Assembly (NCBI RefSeq): GCF_023534745.1
Contig: NZ_JAMHJQ010000002.1
Location: 411,938 to 475,937, forward strand
Direction of reading: 5' to 3'
DNA: 64,000 nucleotides
Source: Streptomyces sp. 35G-GA-8
GTDB lineage: Bacteria; Actinomycetota; Actinomycetes; Streptomycetales; Streptomycetaceae
Position numbers and translations under genes: made by a program. Shown here in pieces: positions 9,243-18,097 of this stretch (position 1 is its first letter; each line of letters opens with the position of its first letter). Under the pieces are notes generated by a model. That model saw only the letters and a program-made list of their open reading frames with translations. It did no database searches and was not told the origin of the DNA.

Positions 9243-9345
9243 CGGTCCCGCCGGCCCGACGGTCCCGCTGGCCCGACGGTCCTGCCGCCCTGACCGTCCC
9301 GCTGACCCGACGGTCCTGCCGCCCTGGCGGCCCCGTTCACCCATT
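9240..9345. repeat. Imperfect GC-rich tandem repeats between SWIM and DUF5691 genes
   Basis: The intergenic stretch is built from variants of GACGGTCCCGCTGGCC. One 21-base unit with core CGACGGTCCTGCCGCCC occurs at 9272-9292 and again at 9306-9326, a 34-base period. It could be slippage-derived or a structured mRNA segment. No terminator with a clean stem is seen, so the two genes may still be co-transcribed. Confidence 0.6.
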
Positions 9346-9384
9346 GGTCCCGCTCAGCCGACCGCGCCGACAACGGAGGGCTCC

Positions 9385-11130
9385 ATGACGGACACGACTC
9401 GCACCATCGACCCGGCCGGCCCCACCGGCACGCCCCGCGTCACGACGCTCTGGGAAGGGCTGGTCACCTCCGCCCTGCTCGGTACGGAGCGCCGCACCCC
9501 GCCCACGGAGATCCTGGCCCCGGGCAAGGAGGCGCCGGTGGCCCTGCTGGACGCCGCCGCGCTGCACACCGTACGGCGCAGGGCCGGGCTCCTTCCGGCG
9601 CGCGCCGCCGCCCGCCCGGAGCGCGCGCCCCACGACGGCCGGGCGCGGCTGCCGGAGGCGGCGGGACGACGGCTCGGCCAGCTGCTGGCCGACCGTTCGG
9701 GGTCCTCCGGCGGAGGGCGGCGCGGCGCGGCGCCCGACCTCACCGAACTGCTCCCGCAGTGGCTCGCCGCCGCGAATGAGCACGGCTACCGCGCGCCCGC
9801 CGCCGTACTGCCCGCGCTGCTCGACGCGGCCCGCGCGCGTACCGATCTGCGACCGCAGGCGCTGACGTTCGCCGGGCCGCGCGGGCTCTGGCTCGCCCGG
9901 CTCAACCCGGAGTGGAAGTTCGCGCTGCGGGGTGCGTCCGGCGGAGCCCTGCTGCCCGATCCACGGGACGGCGAGGCGGTCCGACTGCTCTGGGAGGAGG
10001 GCCTGTTCGCCGAGCGGGTCGCGCTGCTCGCCGCCGTACGGGCCCATGACGCGGAGGCTTCCCGGGCGCTGCTCGCCTCGACCTGGACCACCGAGCGCGC
10101 CGAGGACCGGCTGATGTTCCTCGACTCGCTGCGTACGGGGCTGTCGGGGGCCGACGAGCCGTTCCTGGAGCGGGCCCTGTCGGACCGCAGCCGCAACGTC
10201 CGCCATACCGCCGCCGAGTTGCTCTCCGCGCTGCCGGGCTCCGCCCTCGCAGGAAGGATGGCGGCCCGCGCGGCGACCTGCGTCAGCATGGACCGTACGG
10301 GCGGCGGACAGGTCATCTCGGTGGAGGCGCCGCACGAATGCGACGCGGACATGCAGCGCGACGGCGTGGTCCCGGCCCCGCCGGCCGGCCGGGGGGAACG
10401 GTCCTGGTGGCTGGGCCAGTTGGTCGAGGCGGCCCCGCTGGCCACCTGGCCCGCCAGGCTGGGCGGCCGTACCCCCGAGGAGATCGTCGCGCTGCCCGTC
10501 CTGGACGACTGGGCGGCCGAACTGCACGCCGCGTGGTGCCGGGCGGCCGTACGGCAGCGGGACGCGCGCTGGTCCACGGCCCTGCTGGGCGCCCCGGCCG
10601 CCTCCCCGGCCGCCGGCCCCGGCACCTCGTCACTGGCGGAACGGGCGAAACTCCTGGCCACGCTGGAGCCCGCCGAACGAGCCTCCTGGGTGGCCGCGTT
10701 CATAGCCGCCCACGGTCTCTCGGAGGCGTTCCAGCTGCTCGGCGTCTGCGCGGTGCCGTGGGCGGAGCCCCTGGGCCGCGCGGTCGTGGACGCGCTGGAC
10801 ATCGCCCGGGACGCGGGAAGCTACCCCTGGAGCTTCAGCGGGGTCATGGGCCTCGCCGAGCGATGCCTCGACCCCGCAGAGGCGGGCCGGCTGGAGCTGC
10901 TCACCGCGGCCCAGGACGAGCCGGAGGACGCGTCACCGGGCGCGGGCGGCTACTGGTCGGAAGCCTTCCTGCGACTGGTCTCCACGCTGCGTCTGCGCGC
11001 GTCGATGCTGGCGGAACTCAAGGGACTCGACGGGCTCGACGGGCTCGACAGATCCGACGGGTCCGGCGGATCCGGCGGGTCCGACGACCTCGGCCACGTC
11101 GCCGAACTCACCGAACCCGCGACGCCATGA
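9385..11130 (+). CDS. DUF5691-family protein
   Basis: 581 residues, soluble, Ala/Leu-rich and predicted mostly helical, with HEAT-like stretches such as LSDRSRNVRHTAAELLSALPG. The N-terminal LWEGLVTSALLGTERR segment is what I associate with the DUF5691 family; the biochemical role is unknown. The ATG is preceded by GGAGGG. The C-terminus carries a short repeat (GLDGLDGLDRSDGSGG) that is probably disordered. It is second in the SWIM arm of the locus and convergent with icmB 13 bases downstream. Confidence 0.82.
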   Translation: MTDTTRTIDPAGPTGTPRVTTLWEGLVTSALLGTERRTPPTEILAPGKEAPVALLDAAALHTVRRRAGLLPARAAARPERAPHDGRARLPEAAGRRLGQLLADRSGSSGGGRRGAAPDLTELLPQWLAAANEHGYRAPAAVLPALLDAARARTDLRPQALTFAGPRGLWLARLNPEWKFALRGASGGALLPDPRDGEAVRLLWEEGLFAERVALLAAVRAHDAEASRALLASTWTTERAEDRLMFLDSLRTGLSGADEPFLERALSDRSRNVRHTAAELLSALPGSALAGRMAARAATCVSMDRTGGGQVISVEAPHECDADMQRDGVVPAPPAGRGERSWWLGQLVEAAPLATWPARLGGRTPEEIVALPVLDDWAAELHAAWCRAAVRQRDARWSTALLGAPAASPAAGPGTSSLAERAKLLATLEPAERASWVAAFIAAHGLSEAFQLLGVCAVPWAEPLGRAVVDALDIARDAGSYPWSFSGVMGLAERCLDPAEAGRLELLTAAQDEPEDASPGAGGYWSEAFLRLVSTLRLRASMLAELKGLDGLDGLDRSDGSGGSGGSDDLGHVAELTEPATP

Positions 11131-11143
11131 ACGACGGCGCGCG

Positions 11144-11626
11144 TCACACGCCCTGGCGGACATTGGCGTTGACCCACGTGACGATGGAGGTCGTCGTCGC
11201 GCCGGGGGTGAAGATCTCGGCCACGCCCAGCTCCTTGAGCGGGGCGATGTCCGCGTCCGGGATGATGCCGCCGCCGAAGACCTTGATGTCCGCCGCGTCC
11301 CGGTCCTTGAGCAGTTCGATCACCTTCGCGAAGAGCGTGTTGTGCGCCCCGGAGAGAATCGACAGACCGATCGCCTCGGCGTCCTCCTGGATCGCGGTGT
11401 CCACGATCTGCTCGGGCGTCTGATGGAGCCCCGTGTAGATGACCTCCATCCCCGCGTCCCGCAGCGCTCGCGCGATCACCTTGGCCCCGCGGTCGTGTCC
11501 GTCGAGCCCCGGCTTCGCCACCACCACCCGGATCGGCCCGCCGGCCGCGTGCGCTCCGCTCGTCCCGTCCTGGCTCCGCGACTGATTCTCCGGATGCTGA
11601 TTCTCCGGATCCCAGGCCACACCCAT
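11144..11626 (-). CDS. icmB: B12-binding small subunit of an acyl-CoA mutase (isobutyryl-CoA mutase type)
   Basis: 160 residues with one cobalamin-binding domain. [10 protein letters not shown] contains the D-x-H-x-x-G motif whose His ligates cobalt; SILSG and VFGGGIIP complete the SxL and GG signatures. Stand-alone B12 subunits of this size pair with a large mutase subunit encoded elsewhere. In Streptomyces IcmB joins IcmA to interconvert isobutyryl-CoA and n-butyryl-CoA, feeding polyketide precursors. The second ATG (11624-11626) is chosen because GGAGG sits five bases before it; the first ATG, 12 bases upstream, has none. Large subunit not in this window. Confidence 0.87.
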   Translation of the reverse strand: MGVAWDPENQHPENQSRSQDGTSGAHAAGGPIRVVVAKPGLDGHDRGAKVIARALRDAGMEVIYTGLHQTPEQIVDTAIQEDAEAIGLSILSGAHNTLFAKVIELLKDRDAADIKVFGGGIIPDADIAPLKELGVAEIFTPGATTTSIVTWVNANVRQGV

Positions 11627-12037
11627 CACTGCCTCCACATACCGACCGCACTGTCATTGGCACGGGTCCCCGCGCCCCGGTCCGGTCGGGACCGGGCACA
11701 CGGAAGTGAACGAACGTTATCCACAGCATCCCGCACGCGGCTGTTTCGCGGAGGACGGCGAGGGGGAAATCACACGTGGGACATGTTCGCTTTGCGTCGT
11801 TCCGGTATGACTCGGCATACCCGGCCGGGTCGGGACGACCGCAAGGGGAGCCGCAAGAGGAGTCGCCACACGGGCGCCGTTCCACCGTGCCGCCAGCCGC
11901 GCGGCGCGGTGGCACGGCTCGTGTGTACCGACCCCGGCACTTCAGGCGTGCCGGAAGCCATCCGACCCGCCCGGCGGCGCCCCGTGAGGGCACGCGGGGG
12001 TCAGAGCCGCCCCCCGGGTGTCGTTCGGAGGTCGGCC
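11627..12037. other. Intergenic region between icmB and the lipase gene
   Basis: About 410 bases separating divergent genes. It contains one perfect isolated DnaA-box sequence TTATCCACA (11717-11725) and some AT-richer sequence around 11765-11815 that may hold promoters. Open frames here overlap the lipase leader but lack recognisable protein features. Confidence 0.4.
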
Positions 12038-13009
12038 ATGAAGGTTTCGCCGTTCTTGCCGCTCTTTCCCTTCGTTCCGCCGCTCCTGCGCCAGGCCGGC
12101 CGCGTGTGGAACGCCACGCCCGCCGCCGATCTGCTCCGCGCCACCGCGCTCGATCTGGCGGTGCTCAGCGGCCATCTCGTCCTCTACCCGGCCGGAATCG
12201 TCCAGGAGCGCCGTGCCGAGCCCCTGCCCCCGGAAACCGCCCAGCTGCCCACGGAGGGCCGCGCACACCCCCCTGTGGTCCTGCTCCACGGCCTCGTCGA
12301 CAACCGGTCCGTCTTCGTCCTGCTGCGCCGCTCTCTCGCCCGGCACGGCTGGACCCGTCTTGTATCGCTCAACTACTCGCCGCTGACCTGCGACATCCGC
12401 ACCGCGGCCGAGTCTCTCGCCGAGTACGTCGAGGAGATCTGCGCCCGCACCGGCCACCGCCAGGTCGATGTGATCGGACACAGCCTCGGCGGCCTGATCG
12501 CGCGGTATTACGTACAGCGTCTGGGCGGTGACACTCGGGTACGTACGCTGATCACGATCGCCACGCCGCACGAGGGCACGGCCGTCGTCCCGCTGGCGAA
12601 CGCCCACCCCGTCGTACGGCAGATGCGGCCCGGTTCGGACCTGATCGAGGAGTTGCGGCTGCCCGCGCCCGGCTGCCGAACGCGGTTCGTGAGCTTCTGG
12701 AGCGATCTCGACCAACTGATGGCGCCGGCCCTCACCGCGCGTATCACGCACCCTGATCTGCTGGCGGAGAACGTGCTGGTGAGCGGCGTGGGACATCTCG
12801 CCATGACGGTGCACCCCGGAGTCGCGGCCGGCATCCGGCACGCGCTCGAATCTCCCGACCACATAGGCGAATCCGGGCTGGACTCGGTCAACTCCGGCCT
12901 CGCGCCCGGGGAATCCGGGGAGGCGTCCACGGACGAATCCGGGGACGAGCCGGGGGACGAGTCCGGGGAGAACGGCCCACGCTTCGACGGACCGGCCTCC
13001 GCCGCCTGA
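12038..13009 (+). CDS. Alpha/beta-hydrolase lipase
   Basis: 323 residues. The core has the oxyanion segment VVLLHGLVDNRS, the nucleophile elbow DVIGHSLGGLIARYY and TIATPHEGTA, matching class 2 triacylglycerol lipases and esterases. Likely catalytic His is in VSGVGHLAM. A hydrophobic N-terminus (FLPLFPFVPPLLRQAG) may be a membrane anchor. The ATG has GGAGG seven bases upstream. The last ~45 residues are an acidic Gly/Ser/Glu tail (GESGEASTDESGDEPGDES), unusual for this family and probably disordered. Natural substrate not predictable. Confidence 0.85.
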   Translation: MKVSPFLPLFPFVPPLLRQAGRVWNATPAADLLRATALDLAVLSGHLVLYPAGIVQERRAEPLPPETAQLPTEGRAHPPVVLLHGLVDNRSVFVLLRRSLARHGWTRLVSLNYSPLTCDIRTAAESLAEYVEEICARTGHRQVDVIGHSLGGLIARYYVQRLGGDTRVRTLITIATPHEGTAVVPLANAHPVVRQMRPGSDLIEELRLPAPGCRTRFVSFWSDLDQLMAPALTARITHPDLLAENVLVSGVGHLAMTVHPGVAAGIRHALESPDHIGESGLDSVNSGLAPGESGEASTDESGDEPGDESGENGPRFDGPASAA

Positions 13010-13322
13010 CGCGTGACTCCCGACGCCTGACGCCTGACGCCTGACGGGCGTGACTCCTGGCGGCGCGTGACTCCTCGAAAACGCCTCTCGAATTCCCGCT
13101 CCCCTTTCGAACAAATTTCGAACGTAGGGCCAAGTCTGCGCCCGTCGTCCGCCGAAACACGGCCGAATGCCCGTTTCAACGGAACGCAAAACCTGCCGAA
13201 GATTGTCGCCGTCCTATACCGCCGGGTACAGTCGCGGCCACTGCTTTCACTCAGGGGGCCCTGTCGTCCGACAGGCTCCCGGAGGAAACCCTGGTTCTGC
13301 TGCCGAGGCGAGAGAGAAGTTG
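13010..13322. other. Leader and promoter region of the M23 peptidase gene
   Basis: 313 bases without a gene. It begins with short repeats of GACGCCT after the lipase stop (13018-13045). A good vegetative-type promoter follows: TTGTCG (13203-13208), 18 bases, TACAGT (13227-13232). That would give a leader of roughly 80-90 bases containing a small CTGTCG-TC-CGACAG hairpin near 13261-13274. Confidence 0.5.
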
Positions 13323-15083
13323 GTGAACGACCAGCACGCCCACGCCGGGTACGCCGCATACGACGGCTACCAGACCGGCAGCTTCGAGACCGACCCACTC
13401 TTCGGCACCCTGCCGGACGGCTCGGGCGGCTACGAGAACCCCCAGGCCACCACCGGCCAGTACGACAGCACGCAGTGGCAGACCGGCGCCCATCAGACGA
13501 CCGGCGGATACGACGCGTACGCCACACCGCAGTACGACACCAGCGGCCAGTGGGCCACCGTCACAGCCCCGCCCGACAACGGCTATCAGCAGGTTCCGGG
13601 CATTCCGGGCCAGTCGGCGGAGCCGGATGTCACGGGCCAATGGGACGCCGACGCCTGGAATCAGGCGAACCAGGCGAGCCACGCGCATCCGACCGACCAG
13701 CTGAACGGGACGGACAGCACAGGGCAGTTCGACTCCACGCAGTTCGGTTACGGCATCTCGGAGCACACCGCCGCGACACCGTTCGACCCTGCCGCACAGT
13801 TCGCGGGCGCACAGTTCGAGACCGCGCAGTTCGACGCCACGCGGCTTGACGCCACGCAGTTCGAGGCAGCGCAGTTCGGGTACGAGGCGACCGCGCAGTG
13901 GGCGGCGGCGCCCGCGTTCGACACCGGCGCGTACGACGCCACCGCCTGGAACTCGCCCGGTACGACGCCGGGTACGACGGCCGATACCGCGTACGACGCC
14001 GCGCACGAGCACTACGGCCAGGACGGCGGCCCCGGCCCGTACGAGCAGTACGACCTCGCCCAGGGCGCCGAGTACGGCGCCCCCGGGCCGGAGCCTGAAC
14101 ACGCCTTCGACGCGGACCCCGGCTACGACGCGGAACCCGGCTACGACGCCGAGACCGGCACGGAGAAAGACGCCCACGCCGAGGCCGAAGAGGCCGGGCG
14201 CGAAGGCGATACGGACGCGGACTCCGCTCCCGAGGCCGAACTGCCGCACATGCACATGGCGGAGACGATGACCGCCCCCGTCGTCAGTCTGCCGCCCCGT
14301 GGCGAACGCCGGGCCGGTGGCAGCCCGGTCGGCGGCCGGAGCCGGCGCCGTAGCCCCGCCAAGCGCTCCGCGCTCCTCACCGTCGCCGTCCCCTCCGCCT
14401 GTGTGATGGGCGTCGCCGGTGTCGCCGCCGCCTCCGTCGGTGGCCTCGGCGCGGGCGAGGAGCCCCAGGCGGACAAGACCACGACCGCCGCGGCCGCCGA
14501 TCCCGGCTCCGTGAAGCCCGTGGCCGCGAACAACAAGCTGGACACCCAGCTCGCCGCACTCAACGCGGACGCCCGTGACTTCGGTGACCGGGCCAGCCGT
14601 ACGCAGGAGCGCATCGACCTCCAGGCGCGGCAGGAAGCGGAGAGGAAGAAGCGCGAGGCGGAGGCGGCCCGCAAGGAGGCCGAGCGCCCCAAGTTCGTCC
14701 TCCCCGTCTCGCAGCATGGACTCAGCGCGTACTACGGCCAGGCCGGGGTCAACTGGATGTCCATGCACACCGGGATCGACTTCCCCGTGTCGTACGGTAC
14801 GCCGGTGATGGCCGCGACGGACGGCACCGTACGCACGCAGTACAACAGCGCCTACGGCAACATGGCCATCGTGACCTCACCCGATGGCACCGAGACCTGG
14901 TACTGCCATCTCAGCACCACGAAGATCCGCTCCGGTTCGGTCAAGGCCGGTGATGTGATCGCGTATTCGGGGAACTCGGGCAACTCCACCGGACCCCACC
15001 TGCACTTCGAGGTACGGCCCGGTGGTGGCGCCTCGATCGACCCGCTGGCCTGGCTCCGCAGCCACGGCGTCGACCCGACGTAA
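13323..15083 (+). CDS. M23-family (LytM-type) peptidoglycan endopeptidase, membrane-anchored
   Basis: 586 residues from a GTG. Residues 1 to ~320 are a hydrophilic, Gln/Tyr/Thr/Asp-rich repetitive region (for example AQFETAQFDATRLDATQFEA). A basic stretch and one membrane segment (SALLTVAVPSACVMGVAGVAA, about 355-380) follow, then a short coiled coil (RQEAERKKREAEAARKEAE) and a C-terminal M23 domain. Zn-ligand motifs are HTGIDF and GPHLHFEV, so the domain looks active on peptidoglycan cross-bridges or stem peptides. The long cytoplasmic-side region is unusual and may dock partners. The start has an AGAGAAG site; an upstream ATG (13167) would precede the putative promoter. Confidence 0.88.
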   Translation: MNDQHAHAGYAAYDGYQTGSFETDPLFGTLPDGSGGYENPQATTGQYDSTQWQTGAHQTTGGYDAYATPQYDTSGQWATVTAPPDNGYQQVPGIPGQSAEPDVTGQWDADAWNQANQASHAHPTDQLNGTDSTGQFDSTQFGYGISEHTAATPFDPAAQFAGAQFETAQFDATRLDATQFEAAQFGYEATAQWAAAPAFDTGAYDATAWNSPGTTPGTTADTAYDAAHEHYGQDGGPGPYEQYDLAQGAEYGAPGPEPEHAFDADPGYDAEPGYDAETGTEKDAHAEAEEAGREGDTDADSAPEAELPHMHMAETMTAPVVSLPPRGERRAGGSPVGGRSRRRSPAKRSALLTVAVPSACVMGVAGVAAASVGGLGAGEEPQADKTTTAAAADPGSVKPVAANNKLDTQLAALNADARDFGDRASRTQERIDLQARQEAERKKREAEAARKEAERPKFVLPVSQHGLSAYYGQAGVNWMSMHTGIDFPVSYGTPVMAATDGTVRTQYNSAYGNMAIVTSPDGTETWYCHLSTTKIRSGSVKAGDVIAYSGNSGNSTGPHLHFEVRPGGGASIDPLAWLRSHGVDPT

Positions 15084-15169
15084 GCACTCCGCGCCCGGCG
15101 CGCCGCGCGTCGGGTACGGCGCGGTCCCGTACGTTCGCCCCGCGCCGCGCCCCGCTCCCCGACCCGCCC

Positions 15170-17656
15170 CTACAGCTTCTCGACGGGCGCGTACCGCAGC
15201 AGCAGCCGCTTGGGCTTCGTGTCGCCGAAGTCGACCGTCGCCTGCGTGTCCGCGCCCGTACCCGTCACCGCCATGACCGTGCCGAGACCGAACTGGTCGT
15301 GCGTCACGCGGTCCCCGACCGCCAGCGCGATCACCGGCTTCTCGGTGGTGCGCCGCGTGGCGAAGCCCGAGGGGCCACCGCCCGACCTCGACCGCGAGGC
15401 GGCCGACAAGGACGACGACAGCGAGGACGTGACCCCGGACGTGGGCCCCGCCGGGATCTGCGCGCCGGTCCGCTTCCACTCCAGATGGTGTCCGGGGATC
15501 TCCTCCAGGAACCTCGACGGCGGGTTGTACGAGGGCTGGCCCCACGCGCTCCGCATCGACGACCGGGTCAGATACAGACGCTCGCGGGCGCGGGTGATGC
15601 CCACATACGCCAGCCGCCGCTCCTCCTCCAGCTCCTTCGTCTGGCCGAGGGCGCGCATGTGCGGGAAGACGCCGTCCTCCATGCCGGACAGGAACACGAC
15701 AGGGAACTCAAGGCCCTTGGCGGTGTGCAGCGTCATCAGCGTGATGACACCGGAGCCGTCCTCGTCCTCGTCGGGGATCTGGTCGGAGTCGGCGACGAGC
15801 GCCACCTTCTCCAGGAATTCGGCGAGCGTACCGGCCGTAGCAGTCGGACCGGTCGCCTCCGCGGCTGCCTGGCCGCGCTCCTGCTCGAACTCCAGCGCCA
15901 CTGCGGCCAGTTCCTGAAGGTTCTCGATACGCGTCTCGTCCTGCGGATCGGTCGACGCCTGCAACTCGGCCAGATAGCCGGTCCGTTCGAGCACGGCCTC
16001 CAGGATCGTCGCGGGCCCGGCGCCGGACTCGACGACCGTACGCAACTCCTCCATCAGCGTGTTGAACCGCTTGACGGCGTTGGCCGAGCGGGCGGCCATT
16101 CCGTACGCCTCGTCCACCCGCCGCAGCGCCTGCGGGAAGGTGATCTTCTCGCGCAGCGCGAGCGCGTCGATCATCGCCTCCGCGCGGTCCCCGATGCCGC
16201 GCTTGGGCACATTGAGGATCCGGCGCAGCGGGACATTGTCCTCCGGGTTGGCCAGAACGCGCAGATAGGCCAGCACATCGCGGACCTCCTTGCGCTCGTA
16301 GAAGCGCACCCCGCCGACGACCTTGTAGGGCAGGCCGACGCGGATGAAGATCTCCTCGAAGACACGGGACTGCGCGTTCGTACGGTAGAAGACCGCGACA
16401 TCGCCCGCCTTGGCCTCGCCCGCGTCCGTCAGCCGGTCGATCTCATCGGCGACGAACTGTGCCTCGTCGTGCTCCGTGTCCGCGACATAGCCGGTGATCT
16501 GGGCGCCCGCGCCGGCCTTCGTCCACAGATTCTTCGGCCGGCGGCTCTCGTTCCGCTCGATGACGGCGTTGGCGGCGCTCAGGATCGTCTGTGTGGAGCG
16601 GTAGTTCTGCTCCAGCAAAATAGTCGTCGCGTCCGGGTAGTCCTCCTCGAACTGGAGGATGTTACGGATCGTGGCGCCCCGGAAGGCGTAGATCGACTGG
16701 TCGGCGTCCCCGACGACACACAGCTCGGCCGGGTCGTGCTCCTCGCCGGAGGGGCCCACCAGCTCGCGTACGAGGGTGTACTGCGCGTGGTTGGTGTCCT
16801 GGTACTCGTCCACCAGGACATGCCGGAAGCGCCGCCGGTAGTGCTCGGCGACATCGGGGAACGCCTGGAGCAGATGGACGGTGGTCATGATGATGTCGTC
16901 GAAGTCCAGCGCGTTGGCCTCGCGCAGCCGCGCCTGGTATATCCGGTAGGCCTCGGCGAGCATCTTCTCGAAGCCGTCGGTGGCCTGGTCGGCGAAGGTC
17001 TCCTCGTCGATCAGCTCGTTCTTCAGATTCGAGATCTTGGCGCTGAAGGACTTGGGCGGGTAGCGCTTGGGGTCGAGGTCCAGATCACGGCAGACCAGGG
17101 CCATCAGACGCTTGGAGTCGGCGGCGTCGTAGATGGAGAACGACGAGGTGAACCCGAGCCTCTTCGACTCGCGCCGCAGGATCCGTACGCAGGCGCTGTG
17201 GAACGTCATGACCCACATGGCGTTGGCGCGCGGGCCGACGAGCTGGCCGACGCGCTCCTTCATCTCGCCCGCGGCCTTGTTGGTGAACGTGATCGCCAGT
17301 ATCTGACCGGGGTGGACACCGCGGCTGCCCAGCAGATACGCGATCCGGTGGGTCAGCACCCGGGTCTTGCCCGACCCGGCCCCGGCCACGATGAGCAGCG
17401 GCGAGCCGGTGTGCACGACGGCGGCGCGCTGCTCCTCGTTCAGCCCTTCGAGCAGCGCGGCGGGGTCCACGACCGTGCGCGGGGCGCCGTCCCGGTGGTA
17501 CGGGTCCCGCGCCGGAGGCGCGTCGTAGGCCCCCTGGAAGAGGTCGTCGGGCACCTGCTCCGGTGCGTGCTCGGCGTCGTCCTCGGGCGGCGGTGGATGC
17601 TCGTCGCCGGAGGGCTGGAGGTCCGCCAGGAAACTGTCGTCAAAGAGGCTGCTCAT
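15170..17656 (-). CDS. pcrA: ATP-dependent DNA helicase, UvrD/PcrA family
   Basis: 828 residues, the length of actinobacterial PcrA/UvrD1. All superfamily 1A motifs are visible: Walker A AGAGSGKT (91-98), ILAITFTNKAAGEM, VLVDEYQDTN (Walker B), VVGDADQSIYAFRGA, LEQNYRST, TLHTAKGLEFPVVF and VGITRARERLYL. A basic Ser/Gly-rich linker precedes the C-terminal Tudor-like domain (VGDRVTHDQFGLGTVMAV) that binds RNA polymerase in this family. It acts in excision repair and replication-fork maintenance. An unusually acidic N-terminal extension of ~65 residues precedes the helicase core. A DNA-damage-type promoter lies just upstream. Confidence 0.96.
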   Translation of the reverse strand: MSSLFDDSFLADLQPSGDEHPPPPEDDAEHAPEQVPDDLFQGAYDAPPARDPYHRDGAPRTVVDPAALLEGLNEEQRAAVVHTGSPLLIVAGAGSGKTRVLTHRIAYLLGSRGVHPGQILAITFTNKAAGEMKERVGQLVGPRANAMWVMTFHSACVRILRRESKRLGFTSSFSIYDAADSKRLMALVCRDLDLDPKRYPPKSFSAKISNLKNELIDEETFADQATDGFEKMLAEAYRIYQARLREANALDFDDIIMTTVHLLQAFPDVAEHYRRRFRHVLVDEYQDTNHAQYTLVRELVGPSGEEHDPAELCVVGDADQSIYAFRGATIRNILQFEEDYPDATTILLEQNYRSTQTILSAANAVIERNESRRPKNLWTKAGAGAQITGYVADTEHDEAQFVADEIDRLTDAGEAKAGDVAVFYRTNAQSRVFEEIFIRVGLPYKVVGGVRFYERKEVRDVLAYLRVLANPEDNVPLRRILNVPKRGIGDRAEAMIDALALREKITFPQALRRVDEAYGMAARSANAVKRFNTLMEELRTVVESGAGPATILEAVLERTGYLAELQASTDPQDETRIENLQELAAVALEFEQERGQAAAEATGPTATAGTLAEFLEKVALVADSDQIPDEDEDGSGVITLMTLHTAKGLEFPVVFLSGMEDGVFPHMRALGQTKELEEERRLAYVGITRARERLYLTRSSMRSAWGQPSYNPPSRFLEEIPGHHLEWKRTGAQIPAGPTSGVTSSLSSSLSAASRSRSGGGPSGFATRRTTEKPVIALAVGDRVTHDQFGLGTVMAVTGTGADTQATVDFGDTKPKRLLLRYAPVEKL

Positions 17657-17665
17657 CGCTTTCCG

Positions 17666-17688
17666 AGTCTAGGCCGCCGCACTGACAC
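17666..17688 (-). promoter_or_regulatory. RecA-NDp (PafBC-type) promoter of pcrA
   Basis: On the minus strand GTGTCAGTG (17680-17688), 8 bases, TAGACT (17666-17671). This matches TTGTCRGTG-N8-TANNNT at all positions but the first. The start codon (17654-17656) lies 9 bases after the -10 box, so the transcript is nearly leaderless. It is the third copy of this motif in the window. Confidence 0.82.
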
Positions 17689-17886
17689 ACCGCGCCCGCC
17701 TTCGGGATTCCCCGCCATTCCCCCGGCCGCCGTCACCCACGCCGTCACCCTCGCCGCAGCCCCCGTCGCCATCACCACGGGCGGCACCCCGGTCACTCAT
17801 CGTGGCGGAAAGGCGCCGCCGGCCCCCTTCGCACATCGCACGCGCAAATGGTCACGAAAATGTATCGGGCATTTCGGCCATCGACC

Positions 17887-17916
17887 TTCACACCAGCACC
17901 ACACTTTGGCTAGCGT
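17887..17916 (+). promoter_or_regulatory. Candidate promoter of the riboswitch-controlled NlpC/P60 gene
   Basis: TTCACA (17887-17892), 18 bases, TAGCGT (17911-17916). It lies about 55 bases ahead of the riboswitch. The -35 is only a partial match to the vegetative consensus. Confidence 0.45.
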
Positions 17917-17972
17917 GCTCGATCAGGCAGCCCGTACCCCCAACGGCGACCCACGCCAAGCGGGCGGCCCAC

Positions 17973-18097
17973 GCCGAATTCGGACTTTTCCTAAGGAAGT
18001 TCGGAACCGGGGACCCACACTGCACAACCGGGGTGAATCGGGCCTTTCGCTCAAGGCCCGTAGGGCAGCCTTCCGTTCCGCCCGAACCCGACAGCTA
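17973..18097 (+). ncRNA. c-di-AMP riboswitch (ydaO/yuaA class), core
   Basis: Conserved blocks of the streptomycete ydaO leader are present in order: GCCGAATTCGG, TTCCTAAGGA, CCGGGGACCCAC, GGGGTGAATCGGG, TAGGGCAGCCTTCCG and CCCGAACCCGACAGCTA. In this class c-di-AMP binding turns gene expression off; known targets in Streptomyces are cell-wall hydrolases such as Rpf and NlpC/P60 proteins, fitting the gene downstream. The expected 3' continuation (CCCGGTAGGCGG, with GGCG to close helix P1 on the initial CGCC) is present only at 18261-18272, after an inserted element. Confidence 0.85.

Noticed and set aside
11717-11725. DnaA-box TTATCCACA, with others near 48750 and 48880, as a possible origin
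   Set aside because: Isolated boxes; no cluster and no dnaA/dnaN nearby.
11776-12531. Possible gene upstream of and overlapping the lipase
   Set aside because: Arg/Pro-rich translation without domain or ribosome site; the lipase has a strong start at 12038.
13010-13322. A second c-di-AMP riboswitch before the M23 peptidase
   Set aside because: None of the conserved ydaO blocks found at 17973-18097 is present here.
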